Source: Actinomycetes bacterium
GTDB lineage: Bacteria; Actinomycetota; Thermoleophilia; Solirubrobacterales; Solirubrobacteraceae
Assembly (NCBI GenBank): GCA_021846845.1
Contig: JAJZWB010000021.1
Location: forward strand, 1 to 37,593
Direction: 5' to 3'
DNA: 37,593 nt
Below are positions 1-6,838 of this stretch, one piece after another (the stretch's first letter is position 1; each line of letters starts with the position of its first letter). The notes under the pieces are model-generated. The model had not been told where the DNA came from, did not search any database, and worked only from the letters and a program-made list of their open reading frames with translations. Both the position numbers and the translations under genes were made by a program.

Positions 1-309
1 GTCACCAAGCAGCTGCACAAGCTGGTCAACGTGCTCAAGATCCGCGACCTGGAGCCGGCCGAGACGCTCGCGCGCGAGCTGGCGCTGTTCAAGATCTCGG
101 TTGAGGGTCCTTCGAGGACCGAGGTGGTGCAGATCTGCGAGATCTTCCGAGCGCGGATCGTCGACGTCGGGCGGCGCTCGGTCGTCGTCGAGGTGACGGG
201 AACCTGCGACAAGGTGGACGCCTTCGAGGCCCTGGTACGGCCGTTCGGGCAGGTGGAGATGGCCCGGACCGGCGAGATCGCGATCGCTCGCGGTCGCGGC
301 GAGACCTGA
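1..309 (+). CDS. ilvN: Acetolactate synthase small (regulatory) subunit, 3' part
   Basis: The reading frame is open from the first base, so the gene begins outside the window; 102 residues are visible. The start of the visible part (VTKQLHKLVNVLKIRDL) and the segment SRTEVVQICEIFRARIVDVG match the region just after the ACT domain and the C-terminal domain of IlvN. IlvN activates the catalytic subunit IlvB and carries valine feedback inhibition in the first common step of branched-chain amino acid synthesis. The missing N-terminal part should hold the ACT domain. A GC hairpin follows at 332-350. Its usual partner ilvC is not next but about 16 kb downstream. Identity is confident from the conserved C-terminal region. 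Confidence 0.9.
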   Translation, partial: VTKQLHKLVNVLKIRDLEPAETLARELALFKISVEGPSRTEVVQICEIFRARIVDVGRRSVVVEVTGTCDKVDAFEALVRPFGQVEMARTGEIAIARGRGET

Positions 310-331
310 CGGGCTTGGCCGGGAGGGTCGC

Positions 332-350
332 GCCCCCGGGATGCGGGGGC
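332..350 (+). terminator. GC hairpin after ilvN
   Basis: A perfect 7-bp stem GCCCCCG/CGGGGGC with a 5-nt loop lies 22 nt after the ilvN stop and is followed by TT and a G-run rather than a true U-tract. It may end the ilvBN transcript. The rest of 310-481 is GC-rich, with no ORF or clear promoter that I can support. Confidence 0.4.
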
Positions 351-481
351 TTGGGGGCGATCGGGTGCCGCGACCGCGGAGATCCGCCGCACGTCGCAGC
401 TCGCACGGCGCGGCAAGCCGGCGCTCGTGGGTGGGCGGCGGACGGCTCAAGCTTTCGGTGCAGCGGCCGCTTTAAGCGCTG

Positions 482-850
482 ATGGGCTTTCAGATCGGTA
501 TGGACCTGGTCGAGCTGATGGAGATGGAGCGGTCCCTGGAGATGCACGACGACCGCTTCCTGGACCGTGTGTACACACCCGCCGAGCGCGACCGTGCCCG
601 GCGTCATCCGCGCCGGCTCGCCGCCGGCTTCGCCGCCAAGGAGGCAACCATGAAGGCGTTGGGGAGAACGGACGAGGCCATCGGCTGGCGCTCGGTGGAG
701 GTGATCGGCGACGGGCGCTCGCCGTCGGTGGTGCTCCGCGGCGACGCCGCTCGCCTCGCCCGCGAGCGCGGCGTCGTCGGACTGACCCTGAGCGTGAGCT
801 GCGACGGCGAGCTCGCCGCCGCCCTGGCGATCGCAGAGGTGGCGTCGTGA
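482..850 (+). CDS. AcpS-like 4'-phosphopantetheinyl transferase
   Basis: This 122-residue protein has the AcpS family size. It would transfer phosphopantetheine from CoA to a serine of a carrier protein. The Mg-binding motifs are visible: G-M-D-L-V-E-L with Asp8 near the N-terminus, and F-A-A-K-E-A with Glu54. The usual S-x-S-H segment near the C-terminus reads SVSC (about residues 104-107), so the customary His is Cys. The ATG at 482 places the GMDLVE motif where the family has it; no strong Shine-Dalgarno is visible. The stop overlaps the GTG of the carrier-protein gene by 4 nt. That arrangement suggests an activator dedicated to the neighbouring carrier protein rather than the housekeeping AcpS, although the latter cannot be excluded. 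Confidence 0.8.
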   Translation: MGFQIGMDLVELMEMERSLEMHDDRFLDRVYTPAERDRARRHPRRLAAGFAAKEATMKALGRTDEAIGWRSVEVIGDGRSPSVVLRGDAARLARERGVVGLTLSVSCDGELAAALAIAEVAS

Positions 851-1104
851 GCGAGACGGTCAACGCCACGATCCGCACGGTGGTGCGCGACCATGCCCGC
901 CTGCCGGTCGACGTCGACACGCTTGCCGACGACGAGGACCTGTTCGCCGCAGGGATGAGCTCCCACGCGAGCGTCAACGTGATGCTCGCGCTCGAGGACG
1001 CGTTCGACCTCGAGTTCCCCGACGCGATGCTCAAGCGCAGCGTGTTCGAGAGCATCACGGCGATCGAGGCGGCGATCGCGTCGCTGCGGGAGCTCGCTGC
1101 ATGA
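847..1104 (+). CDS. Discrete acyl/aminoacyl carrier protein
   Basis: This small acidic protein of 85 residues has the carrier-protein fold pattern. The phosphopantetheine site is G36-M-S-S39-H in place of the canonical G-x-D-S-L, with Ser39 as the modified residue, followed by the helix ASVNVMLALEDAFDLEFP. The loss of Asp before the serine and the S-S-H/F-A-S-V style of this loop resemble, from memory, the stand-alone carrier proteins served by amino acid:[carrier protein] ligases (such as Bll0956 of Bradyrhizobium). The GTG start overlaps the preceding stop (GTGA), and its own stop overlaps the next ATG (ATGA), so translation is probably coupled. The amino acid carried cannot be read from sequence. 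Confidence 0.85.
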   Translation: MSETVNATIRTVVRDHARLPVDVDTLADDEDLFAAGMSSHASVNVMLALEDAFDLEFPDAMLKRSVFESITAIEAAIASLRELAA

Positions 1105-2276
1105 CCGTCCAGATTGACCGGGGACGGGCGTTCCTGGACGAGATCGAGCGGATCGCGCGGGACGTCGCGGCCGCGCACGCCGACGAGGTCGATCGCGACG
1201 CCCGCTTCCCGGTGGAGGCGATCGACGCGCTGCGCGAGGCAGGCGCGCTGTCGGCGTTCGTGCCCGCGTCCCTCGGAGGCGGCGGCGTCCCCCTCACGGC
1301 GCTCGCGCGCGCCTGCCTGGAGCTCGCACGCGGCTGCTCGGCGACCGCGATGGTGTTCGCGATGCACCAGATCCAGATCGCCACGATCGTCCGCCACATG
1401 GATCGGGGCGGCTGGTACGAGTCGTACCTGCGCCGCGTCGTCGACGAGCAGCGGCTGGTCGCGTCGATCACCTCCGAGGTGGGGACCGGCGGCGACATGA
1501 GCCGCTCGATCGCGGCCGTCACCCAGGCCGACGGCGGCCTGCTGCGATTCGAGAAGCAGGCGCCGACGGTGAGCTACGGCGCGCACGCGGACGACTTCTT
1601 CACGACCCTCAGGCGCGCCCCGGAGGTCGACGAGGGCGACCAGGTGATGGTGCTGCACCACGCCGACCAGACCGACCTGGAACGGGTCGGCACCTGGGAC
1701 ACGATCGGGATGCGGGGGACGTGCTCTCCCGGGTTCGTGGTGCGCTGCACGTTCGCCCCGGAGCAGGTCCTGGCGGCTCCGTTCTCGGCGGTGGCCAACG
1801 AGTCCCAGGTGCCGATCTCGCACGTCCTGTGGTCCCACGTATGGCTCGGGATCGCGGTCGAGGCGTTCGAGCGGGGGCGCGCATTCGTGCGCGCCGCGGC
1901 CAGGCGCAGCCGCGGGAATCCGGTGCCGGCGGCGCACAGCCTCTCCCGGGTGATGAGCGAGCTGGCGCTGCTGAGAGCGGAGGTCGGGTCCGGGCTCGCC
2001 GAGTTCGTCGCCGCCGACGAGGACGACGATCGCGACCGGCTGTCGACGATGGCGTCGATCCTGCGCTTCAACAACCTCAAGCTCGCAGCATCCGAGCAGA
2101 CGCCGCGGGTCTGCATGGGAGTGCTGGAGGTGATCGGGATCATGGCGTACAAGAACGACTCGCCCTACGGCGTCGGCCGGCAGCTGCGCGACGCGCTGTC
2201 GGCGAGGCTGATGGTCGCCAATGAGCGGGTCCATTCGATCGACGCCGGACTGCTGATGATCGCCAAGGAGGTTTGA
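1101..2276 (+). CDS. Acyl-CoA dehydrogenase-like flavoprotein
   Basis: This 391-residue protein has full acyl-CoA dehydrogenase architecture: a helical N-terminal domain (about 1-115), a beta-barrel middle domain with ITSEVGTGGD (the family LTEPGSGSD flavin loop, about 125-135), and a helical C-terminal domain (about 230-391). The position that holds the catalytic Glu in short- and medium-chain enzymes (Y-E-G-T, ten residues into the R-D-A block) aligns by eye with Val372; Glu375 is the nearest acid. It therefore may not be an ordinary fatty acyl-CoA enzyme. Being coupled to a carrier-protein gene (ATGA overlap) and an aminoacyl-carrier ligase, it plausibly oxidises an aminoacyl group on the carrier protein, as some flavoproteins do with prolyl-carrier proteins. 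That substrate is inference. Confidence 0.85.
   Translation: MTVQIDRGRAFLDEIERIARDVAAAHADEVDRDARFPVEAIDALREAGALSAFVPASLGGGGVPLTALARACLELARGCSATAMVFAMHQIQIATIVRHMDRGGWYESYLRRVVDEQRLVASITSEVGTGGDMSRSIAAVTQADGGLLRFEKQAPTVSYGAHADDFFTTLRRAPEVDEGDQVMVLHHADQTDLERVGTWDTIGMRGTCSPGFVVRCTFAPEQVLAAPFSAVANESQVPISHVLWSHVWLGIAVEAFERGRAFVRAAARRSRGNPVPAAHSLSRVMSELALLRAEVGSGLAEFVAADEDDDRDRLSTMASILRFNNLKLAASEQTPRVCMGVLEVIGIMAYKNDSPYGVGRQLRDALSARLMVANERVHSIDAGLLMIAKEV
2265..2271 (+). promoter_or_regulatory. Strong Shine-Dalgarno for the carrier-protein ligase gene
   Basis: AAGGAGG, 6 nt before the ATG at 2278. It is one of the few near-perfect Shine-Dalgarno sequences in the window and fixes this start. It lies inside the last codons of the upstream dehydrogenase gene. 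Confidence 0.75.
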
Positions 2277-2277
2277 G

Positions 2278-3207
2278 ATGACCGAGGCGCGCGCGGCCTC
2301 GCCAGACCAGGCGCAGCTGCTGGAGCGGCTGCTCGAGCACGGCCACCTGGTCGCGTCCGGCGTGCCGGGCGTCTACGGCCACGGCGCCGAGTTCGAGGAT
2401 GTCCGCGCCCGCCTCGACGAGCGGCTCAGCTCGGAGGCCGCGGATCGCGGCGCCGAACGGCTGCGCTTCCCGCCGCTGCTGCCCCGCCACCACCTGGAGT
2501 CCAGCGGCTACCTCGGCTCGTTCCCGCATCTCGCCGGCACCGTGTACTCGTTCGACGGCGACGAGCGCCAGGCGCGCGAGCAGGCCGAGCTCGCCGCTCG
2601 CCACGAGCCGTGGGGCGAGTTTCAGCAGATGACCGAGCTCACGCTGATGCCGGCGGCCTGCTATCCGGTGTACCCAGCCGTCGCGGCCCGCGGCCGCCTG
2701 CCGGTGGGCGGCGTGTTCGTCGACGCCGGCGGGGCATGGGTCTTCCGCCACGAGCCGTCGCACGATCCGGCCCGCCGCCAGATCTTCCACCAGCACGAGC
2801 TGGTGAGGATCGGGGAGCCCGAGGCGGTGCTGGAATGGCGTGAGGAGTGGGCGGACCGTGGCCTGGCGCTCCTGCGGGCGCTCGGCCTCGACGCGCGGCT
2901 GGATGTGGCCAACGACCCCTTCTTCGGCCGGCGCGGGAGGATGTTGGCCGCCAACCAGCAGGCCGAGCGTCTGAAGCTTGAGCTGCTCGTCCAGATCGCC
3001 GGTCCCGAGCCGACCGCGTGCGCCTCGTTCAACCACCACCGCGACCATTTCGGGTCGACCTGGGGGATCGAGCTGTCGGATGGCCGCACCGCTCACACGG
3101 CCTGCCTGGGCTTCGGGCACGAGCGGATCGTGCTGGCGCTGCTCCAGCGCCACGGGATGGACCCCGGCGCCTGGCCCGGTTCCGTGCGAGCGGAGCTGTG
3201 GCGGTGA
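2278..3207 (+). CDS. SerRS-like amino acid:[carrier protein] ligase
   Basis: This is a class II aminoacyl-tRNA synthetase catalytic core of only 309 residues, without the N-terminal helical arm that binds tRNA in true SerRS. Motif 2 is seen as V-F-R-H-E (155-159) with the following Q-I-F-H-Q-H-E-L-V-R-I-G, and motif 3 as G-F-G-H-E-R (278-283). Cys128, Glu174 and Cys276 fit the Cys-Glu-Cys zinc set of methanogen-type SerRS and of the Bradyrhizobium ligase Bll0957 (recalled as Cys131/Glu176/Cys279). Characterised relatives activate glycine or alanine with ATP and load it onto the phosphopantetheine of a small carrier protein instead of tRNA. The adjacent carrier protein and AcpS-like genes support that role. 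The amino acid used here is unknown. Confidence 0.88.
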   Translation: MTEARAASPDQAQLLERLLEHGHLVASGVPGVYGHGAEFEDVRARLDERLSSEAADRGAERLRFPPLLPRHHLESSGYLGSFPHLAGTVYSFDGDERQAREQAELAARHEPWGEFQQMTELTLMPAACYPVYPAVAARGRLPVGGVFVDAGGAWVFRHEPSHDPARRQIFHQHELVRIGEPEAVLEWREEWADRGLALLRALGLDARLDVANDPFFGRRGRMLAANQQAERLKLELLVQIAGPEPTACASFNHHRDHFGSTWGIELSDGRTAHTACLGFGHERIVLALLQRHGMDPGAWPGSVRAELWR

Positions 3208-4208
3208 TGGTCAAGGCCCCGGCGCCGCGCCCCACGGGCGACCGGCCGGTCGCCTCCGCGCCCAGCCTCACCGGCCACCGGCCTGAAGCCTACGAGCGTC
3301 ACCCGCTGCACGCCGCGGAGCGCGCGTACATCGAGACCAACTGCTACGCCGACGTGGTGATCGAGCTGCTGCACGCTCTCGGCTACGAGCCGCTGGCGGC
3401 GTTCGGGCATCTGGTGCGGATGGACTTCGAGGGCGACCAGTGGACGTTCTTCAAGCCGCCCGCGGAGGACCTCGAGCGGCTCTACGGCATAGACGTGCAC
3501 GAGATGCAGCCCTACCGGCCGCTGCCGGCCCAGATCGCCGAGCAGCTGGCCAGGGGGCGGACCCTGATCGTGGAGCTCGACGCGTGGTGGCTGCCCGACA
3601 CCGCCTCGACCAGCTACCGCGCGCAGCACGTCAAGACCTCGGTCGCCGTCGATGCGATCGACCAGCGCGGGCACAGCCTGCGCTACTTCCACGGGCCGGG
3701 GCTGTTCGAGCTCGCCGGCGAGGACTACCGCGGCGTGCTGCGGGTCGACGGCGTCGCGGGCGACGTGCTGCCGCCCTACACCGAGCTGGTGCGCTTCGAC
3801 GCGGGCGATCGGCTCCAGGGCCCCGCGCTGCGCGCGGAGGCGCTCGAGACGCTGCGCCGCCACCTGGCGCGGGTGCCGTCCACGAACCCCTTCGAGCGCT
3901 TCGCGGCGCACCTGGTCTCGGAGCTGCCCGCGCTGCTGGCCGGGGGGCCCGAGGACTACCACGCGTTCGCGTTCGCGACCGTGCGGATGGCGGGCTCCGC
4001 GTTCGAGCTGCTGGCCGACCATGCCCGCTGGCTGCTCGGACCGGAGGTCGATCCGGGCGTCGCCGCGATGACGGAGATCGTCGACGGCTGCAAGGCGCTG
4101 TCGTTCCGGCTCGCCCGGCGGAGGGGCTTCGACCCCGAGCCCGCGCTCGGCTTACTCGCCGACGCCTGGGAGAGGGCCCTGAGCTGCGTCGCCGCGGCGG
4201 CGGGCTGA
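3207..4208 (+). CDS. DUF1839 protein, candidate aminoacyl transferase
   Basis: 333 residues from ATG 3207, which overlaps the preceding TGA by 1 nt (TGATG); an in-frame GTG at 3204 is an alternative start. Conserved family blocks are present: E-T-N-C-Y near residue 45, DFEGDQWTFFKPP, L-Y-G-I, V-E-L-D-A-W-W-L-P-D-T, and A-Q-H-V-K-T-S. DUF1839 genes are recalled as neighbours of amino acid:[carrier protein] ligases, but their reaction is unproven. The order Cys near a helix, then G-R-x-L-I-V-E-L-D-x-W-x-L-P, then His before a strand resembles the N-terminal domain of BtrH. BtrH moves an aminoacyl chain from a carrier protein to an aminoglycoside through a papain-like Cys/His pair. I therefore suggest, as inference, an aminoacyl-carrier-protein transferase. 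Confidence 0.75.
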   Translation: MVKAPAPRPTGDRPVASAPSLTGHRPEAYERHPLHAAERAYIETNCYADVVIELLHALGYEPLAAFGHLVRMDFEGDQWTFFKPPAEDLERLYGIDVHEMQPYRPLPAQIAEQLARGRTLIVELDAWWLPDTASTSYRAQHVKTSVAVDAIDQRGHSLRYFHGPGLFELAGEDYRGVLRVDGVAGDVLPPYTELVRFDAGDRLQGPALRAEALETLRRHLARVPSTNPFERFAAHLVSELPALLAGGPEDYHAFAFATVRMAGSAFELLADHARWLLGPEVDPGVAAMTEIVDGCKALSFRLARRRGFDPEPALGLLADAWERALSCVAAAAG

Positions 4209-4215
4209 GCGCTCG

Positions 4216-6801
4216 ATGGATTCCGTGAGCGAAGCCCGGGACCGGCGCCTGCCGCTGGCCGGCGTCTGGGATCTGACCTGGACCGAGGCGGGCGCCTGCG
4301 CGCGGCCCCGCGACCTCGACGCGCTCGAGGTACGGTGGCTTCCGGCGCCGGTGCCCGGCACGGTCGCCGGCGCGCTGGCGCTGGCGACGGCCGACGGCGC
4401 CGTGCACCGGCCGGTGCCCGACGAGCGTCACATCGATCGTCTGGACTGGTGGTATCGGCGCTCGTTCCAGGCCCCCGCCGCCCTCGACGGCGAGGAGGCG
4501 GTGCTGTCGCTTGAGGGGATCGCGACCGTCTCGGAGGTCTTCCTCAACGGCCGGCGTCTGCTCGCCTCGGACTCGATGTTCGCCTCCCACGAGCGGGACG
4601 TCGGCGCGCTGCTGGGGGATGAGAACGAGATCGTGGTGTGCTGCCGCGCGCTCGCCCCGCTGCTGGCCGGCCGCCGCCGCCCTCGAGCGCGCTGGCGCAC
4701 GCGGCTGGTCGCGGAGGGAAATCTGCGCTTTCACCGCACGATGCTGCTGGGTCGCGCCCCGGGCTTCGCGCCCGGGCCGGCCGTGGCGGGGCTCTGGCGC
4801 CCGGCGGCGATCGAGCGCCGGCGCGGTCTGGTGCTGGAGCGCCCTCGGATGCGCGCCCGGCCGGACGGGCGCGACGGCGTGCTGGAGTGCTCTGCGCGGG
4901 TGCGCGCGCTGCCGGGCTTCGAGCTGCCCGACGAGCTGACCGTGGCGGTGGCATCCGGCGGCTCGACGGTGACCGGGACGCTCGCCGTGGATCGGGTCGA
5001 CGCGCGCTCCGGGGCCTGCTCGGGCGCCGTCACGGTGCCGGATGCCGAGCGCTGGTGGCCACACACCCATGGCCGTCCCGCGCTCTACGAGGTGACGATC
5101 GGCGGGCCGGATGCCGTGCTTCACCGCGCCCGCGTCGGCTTTCGGGCGCTTGAGTCGCCCGGGGAGGTCGAGGCCGACGGGCTCGACCTCAGGGTCAACG
5201 ATGTGCCGGTGTTCGCTCGCGGTGCGGTCTGGGCGCCGCCGGACCTGCGGGCCCCGCACTGCGACCGTGAGGCGCTCCGCGACATCCTGGCCCGCGTGGC
5301 CGGCGCCGGGATGAACATGGTGCGCGTTCACGGAACCGCGGCCTACGAGTCGGACGCCTTCTACGAGCTCTGCGATGAGCTCGGGATCCTCGTCTGGCAG
5401 GACTTCATGTTCGCCAACCTCGACTACCCGGACGGCGACCCGGCCTTCATCGCCGAGGTCGAGCGCGAGGCGCGCGCCCAGCTCGAGCGCCTCGGACACC
5501 ATCCGTGCCTCGCCGTCCTGTGCGGCTCCAGCGAGGTCGCCCAGCAGGTCGCGATGCTCGGCCTGGACCGCGAGCTCGCGCACGGCCCGCTGTACAGGCG
5601 GCTGCTGCCGGAGCTGGTGCGCGAGGCTCAGGTCGACGCGCCCTACGCCCCGTCGGCGCCCTGCGGTCCCGAGCTGCCGTTCCGCTACGACCGCGGCGTG
5701 GCCAACTACTTCGGGGTCGGCGCGTACCTGCGCCCGCTCTCCGACGCACGGCTGTCCGGGGTGCGCTTCGCGACCGAGTGCCTGGCCTTCGCCAACGTTC
5801 CCGACGACGATGCGCTGGCGGATCTTGACACGCCCGGCGGGCTGGCCGTCCACCATCCGGGCTGGAAGGCCGGGGTCGCCCGCGACGCCGGGGAGGGGTG
5901 GGACTTCGACGACGTCCGCGACCACTACCTTCGCCTGCTGCTCGATGTCGACCCGGTGGCGCTCCGGTGGTCCGACCAGGAGCGCTACCTGCAGCTCTCA
6001 CGCGTCGTCACCGGCGAGGTGATGGCCGACGTGTTCGGCGAGTGGCGGCGGGGCGGCTCCGCGTGCAGGGGTGCGCTGGTCCTGTGGCTGAAGGACCAGC
6101 GGCCGGGAGCGGGCTGGGGACTGCTGGATCACCGGGGCCGTCCCAAGGCGGTCATGCACCACCTCCGGCGGGCGCTGGCGCCGGTCGCGGTCTGGACGAC
6201 CGACGAGGGCCTCCGGGGGATCGACGTCCATGTCGCCAACGACCGGCCGACCCCGCAGCGGGCCGTGCTGCGGGTCGCGCTGTACCGGGACTTCGCGGTG
6301 CGCGTCGACGCGGCACAGGAGGAGATCACGATCGAGCCGCACGGGTACCTGCGCCGCTCCGTTGCGGGCCTGATCGGTCGGTTCGTGGACGCCTCCTGGG
6401 CCTATCGCTTCGGCCCGCCGGCCCAGGATCTGGTGGCGGTGACGCTCCAGGGGCGCGACGGGGCCGTGATCTCACAGGCATTCCGCTTTCCCGCCGGGCG
6501 TCCGCTGTCCGCCTGTACGGCGGACGAGCTCGGACTCGAGGCCCAGCTGCAGCCCGGGCCCGAGGGCCCGCCGCAGCTGCGCGTGCGCAGCCGGCGCTTC
6601 GCGTACGGGGTGCGGGTCGAGGTGCCCGGGTTCGTCGCCGGCGACGACTGGTTCGGCGTCGAGCCTGGAGGGGAGAGGATCCTCGAGCTGGCGCCCGCGG
6701 AGCCCGGCGCGGGTCGTGACGCGCCCGGCGGCGCCGGCGCCGCGGGGGCGCTGACCGCGCTCAACCTGGTCGGGCGCGTCCGGATCGCGCCGCCGGGCTG
6801 A
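4216..6801 (+). CDS. GH2 family protein, beta-mannosidase-like
   Basis: 861 residues, starting 7 nt after the DUF1839 stop. Glycoside hydrolase family 2 layout is visible: a sugar-binding jelly-roll domain (about 10-200), an Ig-like domain (about 205-310), a TIM barrel (about 320-600) and C-terminal beta domains. The barrel carries beta-mannosidase signatures: A-V-W-A-P-P-D (337-343), N-M-V-R-V-H-G, and Y-E-L-C-D-E-L-G-I-L-V-W-Q-D-F-M-F-A (383-400). The acid/base Glu440 sits in G-S-S-E rather than the family N-E, so the conserved Asn is Ser439. The nucleophile candidate is Glu521 in F-A-T-E-C. No signal peptide is evident, so it is probably cytoplasmic. Its place at the end of the carrier-protein operon suggests that it trims or transfers a sugar in the product, or binds one; substrate unknown. 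Confidence 0.8.
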   Translation: MDSVSEARDRRLPLAGVWDLTWTEAGACARPRDLDALEVRWLPAPVPGTVAGALALATADGAVHRPVPDERHIDRLDWWYRRSFQAPAALDGEEAVLSLEGIATVSEVFLNGRRLLASDSMFASHERDVGALLGDENEIVVCCRALAPLLAGRRRPRARWRTRLVAEGNLRFHRTMLLGRAPGFAPGPAVAGLWRPAAIERRRGLVLERPRMRARPDGRDGVLECSARVRALPGFELPDELTVAVASGGSTVTGTLAVDRVDARSGACSGAVTVPDAERWWPHTHGRPALYEVTIGGPDAVLHRARVGFRALESPGEVEADGLDLRVNDVPVFARGAVWAPPDLRAPHCDREALRDILARVAGAGMNMVRVHGTAAYESDAFYELCDELGILVWQDFMFANLDYPDGDPAFIAEVEREARAQLERLGHHPCLAVLCGSSEVAQQVAMLGLDRELAHGPLYRRLLPELVREAQVDAPYAPSAPCGPELPFRYDRGVANYFGVGAYLRPLSDARLSGVRFATECLAFANVPDDDALADLDTPGGLAVHHPGWKAGVARDAGEGWDFDDVRDHYLRLLLDVDPVALRWSDQERYLQLSRVVTGEVMADVFGEWRRGGSACRGALVLWLKDQRPGAGWGLLDHRGRPKAVMHHLRRALAPVAVWTTDEGLRGIDVHVANDRPTPQRAVLRVALYRDFAVRVDAAQEEITIEPHGYLRRSVAGLIGRFVDASWAYRFGPPAQDLVAVTLQGRDGAVISQAFRFPAGRPLSACTADELGLEAQLQPGPEGPPQLRVRSRRFAYGVRVEVPGFVAGDDWFGVEPGGERILELAPAEPGAGRDAPGGAGAAGALTALNLVGRVRIAPPG

Positions 6802-6822
6802 TCCGGCGCGCAGGGGGCGCGG

Positions 6823-6828
6823 TAGGCT
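6823..6828 (+). promoter_or_regulatory. Predicted -10 box (TAGGCT) for menF
   Basis: TAGGCT ends 10 nt before the menF ATG, in the 37-nt gap after the GH2 gene. The start lacks a good Shine-Dalgarno, so the message may be leaderless or nearly so. Confidence 0.4.
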
Positions 6829-6838
6829 CAGGGCCGGG

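Noticed and set aside
447-2234. 595-codon minus-strand ORF opposite the carrier-protein operon
   Set aside because: It is antisense to four well-supported genes, has Arg/Ala/His-rich low-order composition and no recognisable domain. Such open frames are expected from codon bias at this GC content.
2278-3207. True seryl-tRNA synthetase
   Set aside because: It lacks the N-terminal tRNA-binding arm, is far too short, and is coupled to carrier-protein genes.
3631-5925. 764-codon minus-strand ORF
   Set aside because: Mirror of the DUF1839 and GH2 genes, with no domain and Arg/Pro/Ala-rich composition.
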